Source: Zanthoxylum bungeanum
Taxonomy: Eukaryota; Streptophyta; Magnoliopsida; Sapindales; Rutaceae
Assembly: GCA_019454045.1 (NCBI GenBank)
Contig: SKCR01021145.1
Location: 62,001 to 126,000, forward strand
Direction: 5' to 3'
DNA: 64,000 bases
Part shown: in pieces, positions 36,917 to 46,835 of the stretch
Layout: each line of letters starts with the position of its first letter
How positions within the stretch are numbered: the first letter of the stretch is position 1
Made by a program: the position numbers and the translations under genes
The notes under the pieces: model-generated
Seen by the model: the letters and a program-made list of their open reading frames with translations, nothing else
The model's database searches: none
Told to the model about the DNA's origin: nothing

Positions 36917-37416
36917 CTAACGTTCGCCGAGTCAACGGTCAGAATTTGAGAAGTTTGACTTTGCTAACGTGCGTCTTGCCATGTGTCACCATCACAACCA
37001 ATATGCTAATGTGCGCCGTGCCACGTGTCATCATCATACGGTGCCGTCAATCACCATTGCCACGTGTGCCACGTGTCATCCTACGTGTTGCCACGTCATC
37101 CGGTCAACGAGTCAATTTTTCCACGCATCTTGCCACGTCATCATCCATGTCATCCGGTCAAGCGAGTCAACATGCCACGTCATCATAAACCAATCACAGC
37201 GTGACACGTGTCACCACGTGTCGCAATCTTATGGTGCCGACAATTGCTTTCGCCACATGCCACCACGTCATCGCCACGTCAGCATAATAATTGAGCTCCC
37301 AGCCGCCTTGCCATGTGTCGCTTTATCTTCTTATCAGAGTCACCACGTGTCAAGCTCTCATTGTGCCACGCATCACTGTTCCAGAGTCGCGACGCCAAAG
37401 CCTTTGGCGTCGCGAC
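36917..37416 (+). promoter_or_regulatory. U3 array of ACGT-core elements and a GC palindrome
   Basis: At least 13 ACGT cores in about 450 bp, mostly CCACGTGTCA (G-box/ABRE type) or CCACGTCATC (TGACG type). They end in a palindrome with 15-bp arms GTCGCGACGCCAAAG and a 1-nt centre (37386-37416), 20 bp before the TATA box. ACGT cores are bZIP and bHLH binding sites in plants, so this is a candidate stress/hormone-responsive enhancer. The array is repeated in the 3' LTR and, in divergent form, in the solo LTR. Confidence 0.65.
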
Positions 37417-37436
37417 GCCAAAAGCCTACCTGCGCC

Positions 37437-37442
37437 TATAAA
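37437..37442 (+). promoter_or_regulatory. Athila LTR TATA box
   Basis: TATAAA in GCGCCTATAAATTGAGC just after the GC palindrome. It is repeated at 47565-47570 in the 3' LTR. A pyrimidine-rich CTCTCTC tract follows within 60 bases, as expected near a transcription start. Confidence 0.7.
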
Positions 37443-38575
37443 TTGAGCTCGAGATTTCAGTTTTTGTTGTACCATTCTCTCTCATTTCTTTGATGTAAAT
37501 AGAGAGTTCTTCTCTCTCTAAGTTTCTTTTAATTTAGTTTTGTAATTTTTAATTACTTTTTGTAATAATAGTAATTTACTTTCTTTATTTTACAGTTTTT
37601 ACTATTCAATCATGAGGAGGTAACTTCTCTATGCTAGTGTGAAAGGTAATTCTTTTACTATTGCTATTTAGATTAATCTCCCTTAAAAATAATATATTTA
37701 CTATTTAAAATTTGACTTAAAAAGGGATACCGCTATATTAGTCGGTTGGTAAATCATTTAACTTGGTTAAACCTGACTAAGAAATGATACCGCCAGATTG
37801 GTCGGTTGGTAATAAAATTCATTTTCCGCCTTTATGGCTGGTTTATTTTGGTTCCGCCTTTATGGCTAGTTTACTTGGGTTCCACCTTTATGGCTGGTTG
37901 GACTTAAATTGACTTAATCAGGTTACCGCCTATATGGCTGGTTGGTAATAATCACAAGTTTATATATTATTTTACTGGGAGATATCTAAATAAGTAGTAG
38001 TAGAAATAATTCCTTTTACCTTAGCATTTTATTTTATTTTACTTTTAAGCTTTTACTTTACTGCAATTACTTTTCAGCACTGTTACTTTATGGCTTTTAC
38101 TTTTAAGTTTTTATTAGCCCTAGTTATGTGTCATAACTAAGTTAGTTATCTAGGGTTGGGATGAAATCCAATATCACCGGTTTATAAGGGTTAGATTATA
38201 ATTTGGGTAATATAAAGATTTATTTATTGATTCTTAATCTTAATGCCTTTTTATTAACTGGCCACTAATAAAATTGAGAAGGTAAACTTAAAATGAACTA
38301 GACATAGGGATTTTAGGTTTAAAACCTTAGACTCAATAGCCCACGATCTTCCTTGAGAATAGATAACCCTTTAATAGATTCCTTACAAGATAGGAATATA
38401 CCTGTCGGGCGGGGGTAGCCATAATTGGAACTTAATCTTAATGAATCCAGGTAATTTGGTTGACATAGAAATTAATAGATAAGGTTTTAAGTCCTCGTGG
38501 GATCGATACTTTTTATATTACTTGAACGATATGTGCGCTTGCGTTATACGCGTGTGTTTACGCCGGTCAAGTTTT

Positions 38576-38593
38576 TGGCGCCGTTGTCGGGGA
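38576..38593 (+). promoter_or_regulatory. Athila primer-binding site
   Basis: TGGCGCCGTTGTCGGGGA beginning six bases after the 5' LTR end. The near-identical TGGCGCCGTTGCCGGGGA (tRNA-Asp type) is typical of Athila elements and recurs in the derivative at 54737-54754. Confidence 0.85.
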
Positions 38594-38701
38594 CTTATTT
38601 ATCTTTTACTATTAGTTTAGGGGTTAGATACATTTACTTGTATCTAAATTCTTTTTACTTATTGTTTTTGTTTTCTTGTGTTACAGGTTCTCAGAAACTA
38701 C

Positions 38702-40718
38702 ATGAGACGGACCATAAGCTTTGAACTCCGACCGCTTGACCCGGAAATTGAAAGAACCATCAGACAGTTGAGAAGGGAAAGACGAGAATGCCAAGAAGTT
38801 TTAGTCAACATGGAACCTAAACCTTTGGAGGTTGCACCACCAATACCCATTCGAGACAGAACCATTCTGGTGGTTGACAGACTCATTTCATGTATTGTAC
38901 TTCCTCCCTTACCAGCAAATGCGGGTGATATCAAAACTTGCATTCAGATGATTCAGCAGTCAGTTCAGTTTGGAGGAAATGCAACTGAAGATCCTAATGC
39001 CCACATCAGTAACTTTCTGGAAGTTTACGGCACGTTCAATTACAACCGAGCAGCTGAAGAAATAATAAGACTGCGTGTTTTTCCATACTCCTTGAAGGAC
39101 AGAGCTAAAGCTTGGCTACATTCACTACCAGCAGGTTCCATCACAACTTGGAACACTCTAGCCACAAAATTTCTTGCAAAGTACTTTCCACCAGCCAGAA
39201 CTGCAAAGTTGAGGAATGACATCACATCTTTCATGCAACAAGATTCAGAATCTCTCTACGAAGCTTGGGAAAGGTACAAGGATTTTCTCTGGAAATGTCC
39301 TCACCATGAGATTCCAAAATGGCTTCAAGTCCAAACTTTCTATAATGGACTTTCTGGACTAATGAGAACCACAATCGATGCTGCTGCTGGAGGAGCTTTG
39401 ATGGCAAAATGAGAAGATCAAGCATGGGCCCTAATCGAAGAAATGGCCAACAACAATTCTTTATGGCCAACAGAAATGAGCATGATTCAAAGAATTGCAG
39501 GAATTTATGAAGTTGGAGGAAATACAGCAGTCAACACCAAGCTGGATCAGATATGCAAATTCATGGAAACTCTTACCACTGGATCCACAAGTTCACCATA
39601 TGGAGGAGCACCAGAACCAAACCAACTTGAAGAAACGGTGAATTATGTCAACAATTTCACAGGACATGGGAACAATCAATATTCCAACACCTACAACCCA
39701 GAGTGGAGGAATCATCCTAATTTTTCATGGAGCAACAATTCAGGGCAAAAGAATTATCCACCACCTGGATTCCAGCAACAGAATAAAGGCCAGGAGCAGA
39801 CAAATGAACCAGTGATGGCGGAAATGTTAGCTCAATTAAAAAGATATGAAGCTATGATTCAGAGCCAATTAGCTTCCATCAAAGCACTGGAGAATCAAAT
39901 CAGACAACTGGCCAATGCTCAGAGTTACAGACCGCCAGGTAATCTTCCCAGCAACACAGAACCAAATCCAAGGAACCGAGGGAAGGATCAACGTCAAACC
40001 ATTACCTTAAAGAGTGGTACTGAGATCAACAAAGATGTTGGAATCAAGGCAACAATTGAAGATATTCCAAAAGATGCAGTTCCACAGATGGAGGAAAAAG
40101 AAGCAAAGGAAAAAGAAAAAGAACATATCACTCCACCACCACATTTTCCTCAGCGTCTTCAGAAAAACAAATTGGACAAACAGTTTGCTCGTTTCTTGGA
40201 GATTTTCAAAAAGCTGCACATTAACATACCATTTGCAGAAGCCTTGGAACAAATACCCAGCTATGTAAAATTCATGAAAGACATTCTTTCACGAAAACGG
40301 AGATTGGGAGATTACGAGACAGAAGCATTAACGGAAGAATGCAGCGCCATCATTCAGAGGAAACTTCCCCCGAAGTTGAAAGATCCTGGCAATTTCACAG
40401 TTCCATGCACAATTGGAGAACAATACATCGGTAAGGCTTTATGTGATTTAGGTGCCAGTGTTAATTTAATGCCTTTTTTCTATTTACAGGAAACTGCAAA
40501 TTGGAGAAGCAATGCCTACCTCAGTATCTTTGCAACTTGCTGATCGAATGCTCGCATTTCCGAGAGGAGTCGTTGAAAATGTGCTGGTCAAAGTTGACAA
40601 ACTCATCCTTCCAGCAGACTTCATCATCCTTGACATGGAAGAAGACAAAGAAGTATCTATCATTCTTGGGAGACCATTTTTTGCTACAGTTAAAACTGTA
40701 ATTGATGTGCAAAAATGA
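38702..40718 (+). pseudogene. Athila gag and protease remnant
   Basis: Start taken at ATG 38702 (MRRTISFELRPLDPEIERTI); it sits just after a splice-acceptor-like TTGTGTTACAG, which may be chance. The gag core runs QSVQFGGNATEDPNAHISNF, PYSLKDRAKAWLHSLPAGSI and FYNGLSGLMRTTIDAAAGG, as in Athila gag. Downstream is the NYVNNFTGHG...NPEWRNHPNFSW spacer, the ALENQIRQLANAQ coiled stretch, TLKSGTEI, and the protease CDLGASVNLMPF. A TGA lies at 39410, a frameshift in the T-run near 40480, and a TGA at 40716 after IILGRPFFATVKTVIDVQK. Confidence 0.92.
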
Positions 40719-40727
40719 GAACTGACC

Positions 40728-43700
40728 GTGAAAGTGCAGGACCAAGAAGTGACCTTTAAAGTTTTCAAAGCCATGAAATTCCCGAGTGATGAAAAGGAAG
40801 AAGAAAAATGCTTCAGAGTTGATGTTATTGATAGTATCATTCAGGATACTGAGCCAAATCCCACGGATACACTTGAAGCTTGCATCACCAACATGACTGA
40901 CAACGAGCTAGATGCTGAAATCCTGGAATGTATCAACTACCTTGACAAACCATTCCGATTTAAAGAAACACCACCAGTTGAAAGCTTGGAACTGCCAAAG
41001 AAAGATCGAATCAAGCCTTCGATTGAAGAACCACTACAGCTGGAACTAAAGTTACTTCCGAGCCATCTCAGGTATACATTTCTTGGAAACTCTTCTGAAT
41101 TACCTGTTATTATTTCTTCTTCTCTAACATTGGATCAGGAAGAAAAGCTACTGAGAGTATTACGAGAGCAAAAAAGAGCCATTGGCTGGACTATAGTAGA
41201 CATTCGAGGCATTAGTCCATCATTTTGCATGCACAAGATTCTGATGAATGATGAATACAAACCCACAGTGGAGCATCAACGGAGACTCAATCCAATCATG
41301 AAGGAATTTGTGAAGAAAGAAATCATCAAATGGTTGGATGCTGGCATCATTTACCCCATCTCAGATAGCACTTGGGTAAGTCTTATGCAGTGTGTGCCAA
41401 AGAAATGAGGAATTACTGTGGTCACCAATGAAAAGAACGAGCTGATTCCAACAAGAACGGTGACTGATGGAGAGTATGTATGGACTACAGAAAGCTGAAT
41501 AAAGCCACGAGAAATGACCATTTTCCGCTACCATTCATTGACTAAATGTTAGACAGACTGGCGGGACATGAGTTCTATTGCTTTCTTGACGGATATTCAG
41601 GGTACAATCAGATTTCCATTGCCCCATAAGATCAGGAGAAAACCACATTTACATGTCCCTATGGTACTTTTGCTTTCCGCATGATGCCATTTGGATTATG
41701 TAATGCCCCCGCCACTTTTCAGCGTTGCATGATGACCATTTTCTCAGACATGCTGGAGCAAAGTATGGAGGTATTCATGGATGACTTTTCTGTGTTTGGA
41801 GATTCTTTTGACCATTGCTTGCAAAATCTGGAACAGGCATTACAAAGGTGGGAAGATACAAACCTGGTACTTAATTGGGAGAAATGCCATTTCATGGTAC
41901 AAGAATGCATTGTTCTTGGACACCGGATCTTACAAAAGGGCATTGAGGTAGACAAAGCAAAAATTGAAACAATTGAAAAACTACCTCCACCAACATCTAT
42001 CAAAGGGATTCGGAGTTTTCTTGGACATGCAGGTTTTTACAGGAGATTTATCAAAGACTTTTCCAAGATTGCCAAACCTCTTTGCAATCTTCTGGAAAAT
42101 GATGTGTCTTTCAACTTCACCAAAGAATGCCAGGAAGCTTTCGAGATCTTAAAATAGAAGCTGATTTCTGCCCCCATCATTGTAGCACCAGATTAGACCC
42201 TTCCATTTGAAGTGATGTGCGATGCTAGTGATTTTGCTGTAGGTGCAGTTTTTGGACAACGCAAAGCAAAGATTTTTCACACCATTTACTACTCCAGCAG
42301 AACTTTAAATGAAGCTCAACTCAACTACACAACCACTGAAAATGAGCTGCTAGCAGTTGTGTACGCTTTTGACAAATTCTGCTCCTATCTGCTAGGTCCC
42401 AAAGTGGTGGTTTACACAGATCATTCAGCAATCAAATATCTGATCACAAAGAAAGATGCCAAACCCAGATTGATCCGTTGGATACTTCTTCTGTAAGAAT
42501 TTGACGTGGAGATTCGAGACAGGAAAGGAACAGAAAACCAGGTGGCAGATCACTTATCGAGGCTCGAGAATGGAGAAACAGTTGGCAAAGAATTATCAAT
42601 CAAAGAAACTTTTCCAGATGAACAGCTGTTTGCCATGAAACAACAGAAAGTCCCTCGGTATGCTGACTATGTCAACTACATTGTGTCAGGAAAATGGCCG
42701 TTGGAATGGACAACTCAGCAACGGAAAAAGTTCTTCAAATAAGTCAAGAACTATGTATGGGATGAATCGTACCTGTTTAAATGATGTGTTGATCAATTAT
42801 TGAGACGGTGTGTTCCACAGGAGGAGGTCAACAGTGTTCTGCAACACTGTCATTCATCACCATACGGCGGACACTTCAGCGGAAACAAAACTGCAGCAAA
42901 AGTTCTTCAATCAGGTTTGTTCTGGCCCACACTTTTTAAAGATGCTTATCTTTTTTCTTTTCAATGTGATAGGTGCCAGAGAACGGGGAACATTTCCAGG
43001 AGAAATGAAGGACCGTTGCAAAATATTCTGGAAGTGGAGATATTCGATGTATGGGGTATTGATTTCATGGGACCTTTTGTTCCATCATTTGGAAACATGT
43101 ACATCCTAGTTGCTGTAGATTACGTCTCCAAATGGGTTGAAGCAATTGCACTACCTTCCAATGATTCAAAAGTTGTGATCAAATTCCTAAAAAAGAATAT
43201 TTTCACTCGGTTCGGAACACCTCGAGCAATCATCAGCGATGGTGGCTCACATGTCTGCAACAGATACTTCGATGCACTCCTATCCAAATAAGGAGTTACT
43301 CAAAAGGTTGCCACTGCTTACCATCCACAGTCAAATGGACAGGTTGAGGTTTCAAACATGGAGATCAAGAGAATCCTAGAAAGAACCGTTGGATCAACAA
43401 GGAGGGACTGGTCTACAAAATTGGATGATGCATTATGGGCCTACCGAACAGCTTACAAGACACCCATTGGTATGTCCCCATATCGATTGGTGTTTGGGAA
43501 AGCATGTCATCTGCCAGTTGAGCTTGAACACAAGGCGTATTGGGCACTGAAGAAGTTGAATCTTGATTCACAAGCTGCAGGAGAGAAAAGACTTCACCAA
43601 CTCAATGAATTGGAGGAATTTCGCCTACAGGCTTATGAGAATGCCAAATTGTACAAGGAAAATACCAAAAAATGGCATGACCGAAAAATAGTGCACAGAC

Positions 43701-43908
43701 AATTGGAACCAAGGCAGCAGGTGTTGTTGTACAACTCGAGGTTGAAACTTTTCCCTGGAAAGTTGAAATCTAGGTGGTCTGGTCCATTTATGATCACTTA
43801 GGTTTTACCATATGGAGCTGTTGAGTTACTGGATCTCAATACCAACAACACATTCAAGGTTAACAGTCAGCGTGTCAAGCACTACTGGGGAGAATCATTT
43901 GAGCGATA
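40728..43908 (+). pseudogene. Athila pol remnant (RT-RNase H-IN)
   Basis: Linker with VTFKVFKAMKFPSDE and LELKLLPSHLRYTFLG, then RT: RVCMDYRKLNKATRNDHFPL (after a frameshift near 41470), MMPFGLCNAPATFQRCMM, and the active site VFMDDFSVFG near 41770. RNase [18 protein letters not shown] ... [10 protein letters not shown] ... NQVADHLSRLE. Integrase: [65 protein letters not shown]. It ends after NSQRVKHYWGESFER at the TAA at 43906. In-frame stops include 41406, 42155, 42494, 42740, 43289 and 43799. Domain order and wording match Athila. Confidence 0.95.
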
Positions 43909-44081
43909 AAAAGAAAGTGTCACACTTTCAGATCCAGCATAAACGATCGAGCAGTCACGTCTAGCTGACGACTTTAAACTTAGCGCTCGCAGGGAGGCAA
44001 CCCATGCAATTTTTGTATATATTTTGATTTGGTGTGATTTAATTTTGTGTGTTTAGTTTTTGCATATTAAGTCATTTCAAG
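43909..44081 (+). other. Athila post-integrase spacer
   Basis: Non-coding, containing CTTAGCGCTCGCAGGGAGGC. The same block occurs on the minus strand in the Athila derivative near 53450, so it is a conserved landmark of this family after pol. Confidence 0.6.
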
Positions 44082-44822
44082 ATGGAAGAAGCTCTCGCAA
44101 ATCTTCACAAGCAATTTTCTTCTCTCCCTCAAAAATCTCTAATGAAAGTTTACAAAGCTTGCTTGGAACGAATGAGACTACTGACGATCCATAGTGTGCC
44201 CAATGACATTCGTTGGGTAATTGAAGCACGAGTCTGATTGGCAGGTGAGTCTTCTGACTCTTTTATTTCACATCTGCCTGGTTTTGGAAGAAGCACATAT
44301 GCAAAGAAACGAAGAGCTAAGCAAATGGGTGTTTGTTACAAATGTGCACGCTGGAATTGCAATACTCGTTGTCGTTCTTTAGGAATGATGTCTGATAATC
44401 GCGAAGACAAAATTAAATTCATTAGGGATGGCTTGAGTAAGGAGTCTTTAGATGATATATCTTCGACTCTTGAGACGCATCCTGGTGGATATGTTCACAT
44501 AGCCTTTCGTAGATTACATACACGATTTCAAAAAGAAAAACAACAATTAAGTCTTGGGAATTTGACTAAAAAAGACTCTGTTTGCCAATTTATAAGAAAA
44601 TTGGATGGGAAGCTTGTCCCTGACGCATAGACGTTAATCAAGCTGAAAATTCTTGTACCTATTATATCTCTTTGTCTTTTCCTGATAATATTGATTTGTT
44701 TTGTTATTTTCTCCGACAAGATCCAGACCTTTTTGACCATATCAAGATTTATTTTACTATTTTGCTACTAATCGTCCTTTGGAAGATACTTGTGCTATTT
44801 TTATTCACCTTTTTCAGGTATT
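44082..44822 (+). pseudogene. Unrecognised ORF with Cys cluster, between integrase and the LOG copy
   Basis: ATG 44082 opens MEEALANLHKQFSSLPQKSL. The frame passes one TGA (44235) and continues through SFISHLPGFGRSTYAKKRRA and the Cys cluster MGVCYKCARWNCNTRCRSLG. A charged helical stretch and a TAG at 44628 follow. In a shifted frame similar-looking sequence goes on to about 44822 (SFPDNIDLFCYFLRQDPDLF; RPLEDTCAIFIHLFQ). I do not recognise the family. The position is where Athila relatives may carry an env-like ORF, but no signal peptide or membrane segment is seen, so that label is not applied. The CxxC-x4-C-x3-C pattern could bind zinc. Confidence 0.5.
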
Positions 44823-44869
44823 ATAAATTCAACTCATCATAGCACTTTTGAAGATATCCAGAATAAAAA

Positions 44870-45523
44870 ATGGAAGTCACCTCAAGAAGACGAGTTGAAA
44901 ACATCTGTGTGTTTTGTGGTAGTAGTGTTGGTACTAAACCACAATACATAGAAGCAGCACATGAATTGGGTCGAGTCTTAGCTGCAAGGAATATGCACTT
45001 AATATATGGCGGAGGCAATCTTGGATTAATGGGAATCGTTTCAAAGGTCGTATAGTAAGGAGGCAGTCACATTTTGGGAATCATCCCAAAACCCTTGGCA
45101 GAGGCAAATCTTATTGAACCATCAAACGGAGAGGAACTGATCGTGTCAGGTATGTCTGAACGACTGGTAGAAATGATTAACCGCGCTGATGCTTTTATTG
45201 CTTTGCCAGGTGGCTTGGGTACATTGGAGGAAATTTTTATTGTACTATCTTGGGCGAACCTGAACATACACCAGAAACCAATTGGACTGCTCAACGTTGA
45301 TGGATTTTATGATTTTCTTTGTGTGTTTCTTGATGATGCTCGGAGAAATGGGTTCATATCAAAACCTTTAAAATAACTCATCTTTACTGCCAGAACTGCT
45401 CCAGATCTAATTGACCAACTTTTAGCTTAAGAACCACAAGTTGACCTTATCCTTTCAAAGATAAATTGGTCCGAGGACGATCGTGGTAAGAGGCGTCGGA
45501 TTAATCTGGATCTTAACCTTTAA
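44870..45523 (+). pseudogene. LOG-like cytokinin riboside 5'-monophosphate phosphoribohydrolase, intronless copy captured in Athila
   Basis: LOG enzymes cleave cytokinin nucleotides to active free-base cytokinins in plant cells. One frame runs 217 codons from ATG 44870 to TAA 45521-45523, a normal LOG length. Landmarks: NICVFCGSSVG (residues 11-21), LIYGGGNLGLMG (44-55), GIIPKPLAEANLI, the catalytic-region Arg in MSERLVEM, PGGLGTLEE (113-121), WANLNIHQKPIGLLNVDG, and a C-terminal RRRINLDLNL with an EAR-like LDLNL. Stops interrupt at codons 62 (TAG), 63 (TAA), 169 (TAA) and 187 (TAA), with no frameshift. Plant LOG genes known to me are multi-exon, so the intron-free form points to a cDNA-derived copy. 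It lies between integrase and 3' LTR, in the element's sense orientation. Confidence 0.9.
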
Positions 45524-46835
45524 TTTCCTGTAGAATTCCAGCTAACCAGGTATTATCTTCTAAACTCTTCTACTACTGTTTAAGACATTGGGGACAATGT
45601 CTCATTTAGGTTTGGGGGAAGAAATTAGTTGATCAGTACCTTGTGTTTTAGTTGTGTGTTGTTTTTATTTTTAGTCCAAAATTTTTCGAAAAATACAAAA
45701 AAAAATTGAAAAATTTTCAAAAATTACAAAAATATTTTGTGTTTTTATGTTTTTATTTTGACTAAAAATGTGAAATTGGTAAGAGATAGCTGAGTAAGGA
45801 ATTTCCACTCCTGAGACTTATCTCAAACCTATTTTCAAAACAAGTTAATTTTTGTTTATTTCCTTTTAAATTATTTAATTTGTGAATTCTCAATAAAATT
45901 GACTAAAATGGATCTTCATATGCTCAGTTGGCAGGTATTATCAACATACATAGTAACATACAGACATGAGCTAAAATTGAAAATTTTGTAATATTCAGTT
46001 CTCTAGTTTAATTGGAGGAAGCATCTCAAAAAGTGATGGAGTAAAAAAAAAATTCGAGATCCGAGTTATTAAGTCTGTAAGGGTGTTTTAACACCTAGTG
46101 CCCTAAAGCCAACTGGTTTGGGAGTCACTGGCCCAAAGCTCGATACATGGATCAAAGATGCTGCAAAAATATATATATCTAAAGTCTGAGTAATTAAGTC
46201 TGTAGGGGTGCTTTAACACCTGGTGCCCTAAAGCCAACTGGTTTGGGAGCCACCGACCTAAAGCTCGTTACATAGACGAAAGATATTGTATATAAATAAA
46301 AAAAAATCAAAGAAAAAATCAGAAAAATTACTCCATTGCTACAAAAAGGTGTGTATTCTGATAAAACTTTAGGACAAAAATATTACTCTCTTATCAACTG
46401 CACTTATGACTGTTGTGGGCAAAAATGAGTTGATTAATATTTTGTTGGCTGTGTATATGAAGAATGGTAAAAAATAATCGGAGAATTTACTTATTCGGTA
46501 ATTTAGAAAGAAACAAAACAACTAGTAACTTAGAGTAGAAGTTTCACCTGATTAGTCACTAACTTATTTATTCTCTTTTCTCTTGTCTTTTTGCTTTTGT
46601 GTGCATTAGTTTCACTACCTTTTTACTTTTGTAAAATGTTTGTGGGTATCATTGATGTAAACCCTCACGAGACTACAAATCGTCCACTAGGGACACCTAG
46701 GGGTTTAAAGGCTTGTTGCATACGCTAAATGCAACCGTGATCCCTACGAAAGTGGCTTAATTAAATTTTATTTTAAGTTGTTTATTTTACTTTGTGTTTT
46801 GCTCGAGGACTAGCAAAATATTAGGTTTGGGGGTG
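45524..46835 (+). other. Athila 3' untranslated region with hairpin, tandem duplication and polypurine tract
   Basis: No coding signal over 1.3 kb. A perfect hairpin AGACATTG-GGGA-CAATGTCT lies at 45583-45602, followed by a PPT-like TTTAGGTTTGGGGGAAGAA (45605-45623). A block of about 124 bp is tandemly duplicated (copies start near 46063 and 46187). The true polypurine tract TTAGGTTTGGGGG (46822-46834) abuts the 3' LTR. Confidence 0.75.

Larger units (their letters stand above)
36675..38569 (+). repeat. Athila 5' LTR (internally deleted)
   Basis: 1895 bp against 2155 bp for the 3' LTR. About 300 bp present at 48605-48897 of the 3' LTR is missing here after GGTTGACATAG (about 38467). The solo LTR 14756-16677 retains that part, so this is a deletion in the 5' copy. 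U3 contains the ACGT array and the promoter-proximal palindrome; R/U5 has about three copies of TTCCGCCTTTATGGCTGG (37823-37910). Confidence 0.93.

Noticed and set aside
36969..37493. 174-codon open frame rich in His, Cys and Thr in the Athila LTR
   Set aside because: It is a translation of the CCACGTGTCATC repeats in U3, upstream of the TATA box; no protein family resemblance.
44082..44822. Env-like ORF, as reported for some Athila elements
   Set aside because: Position fits, but no signal peptide or membrane segment is visible, so the label would be guesswork.
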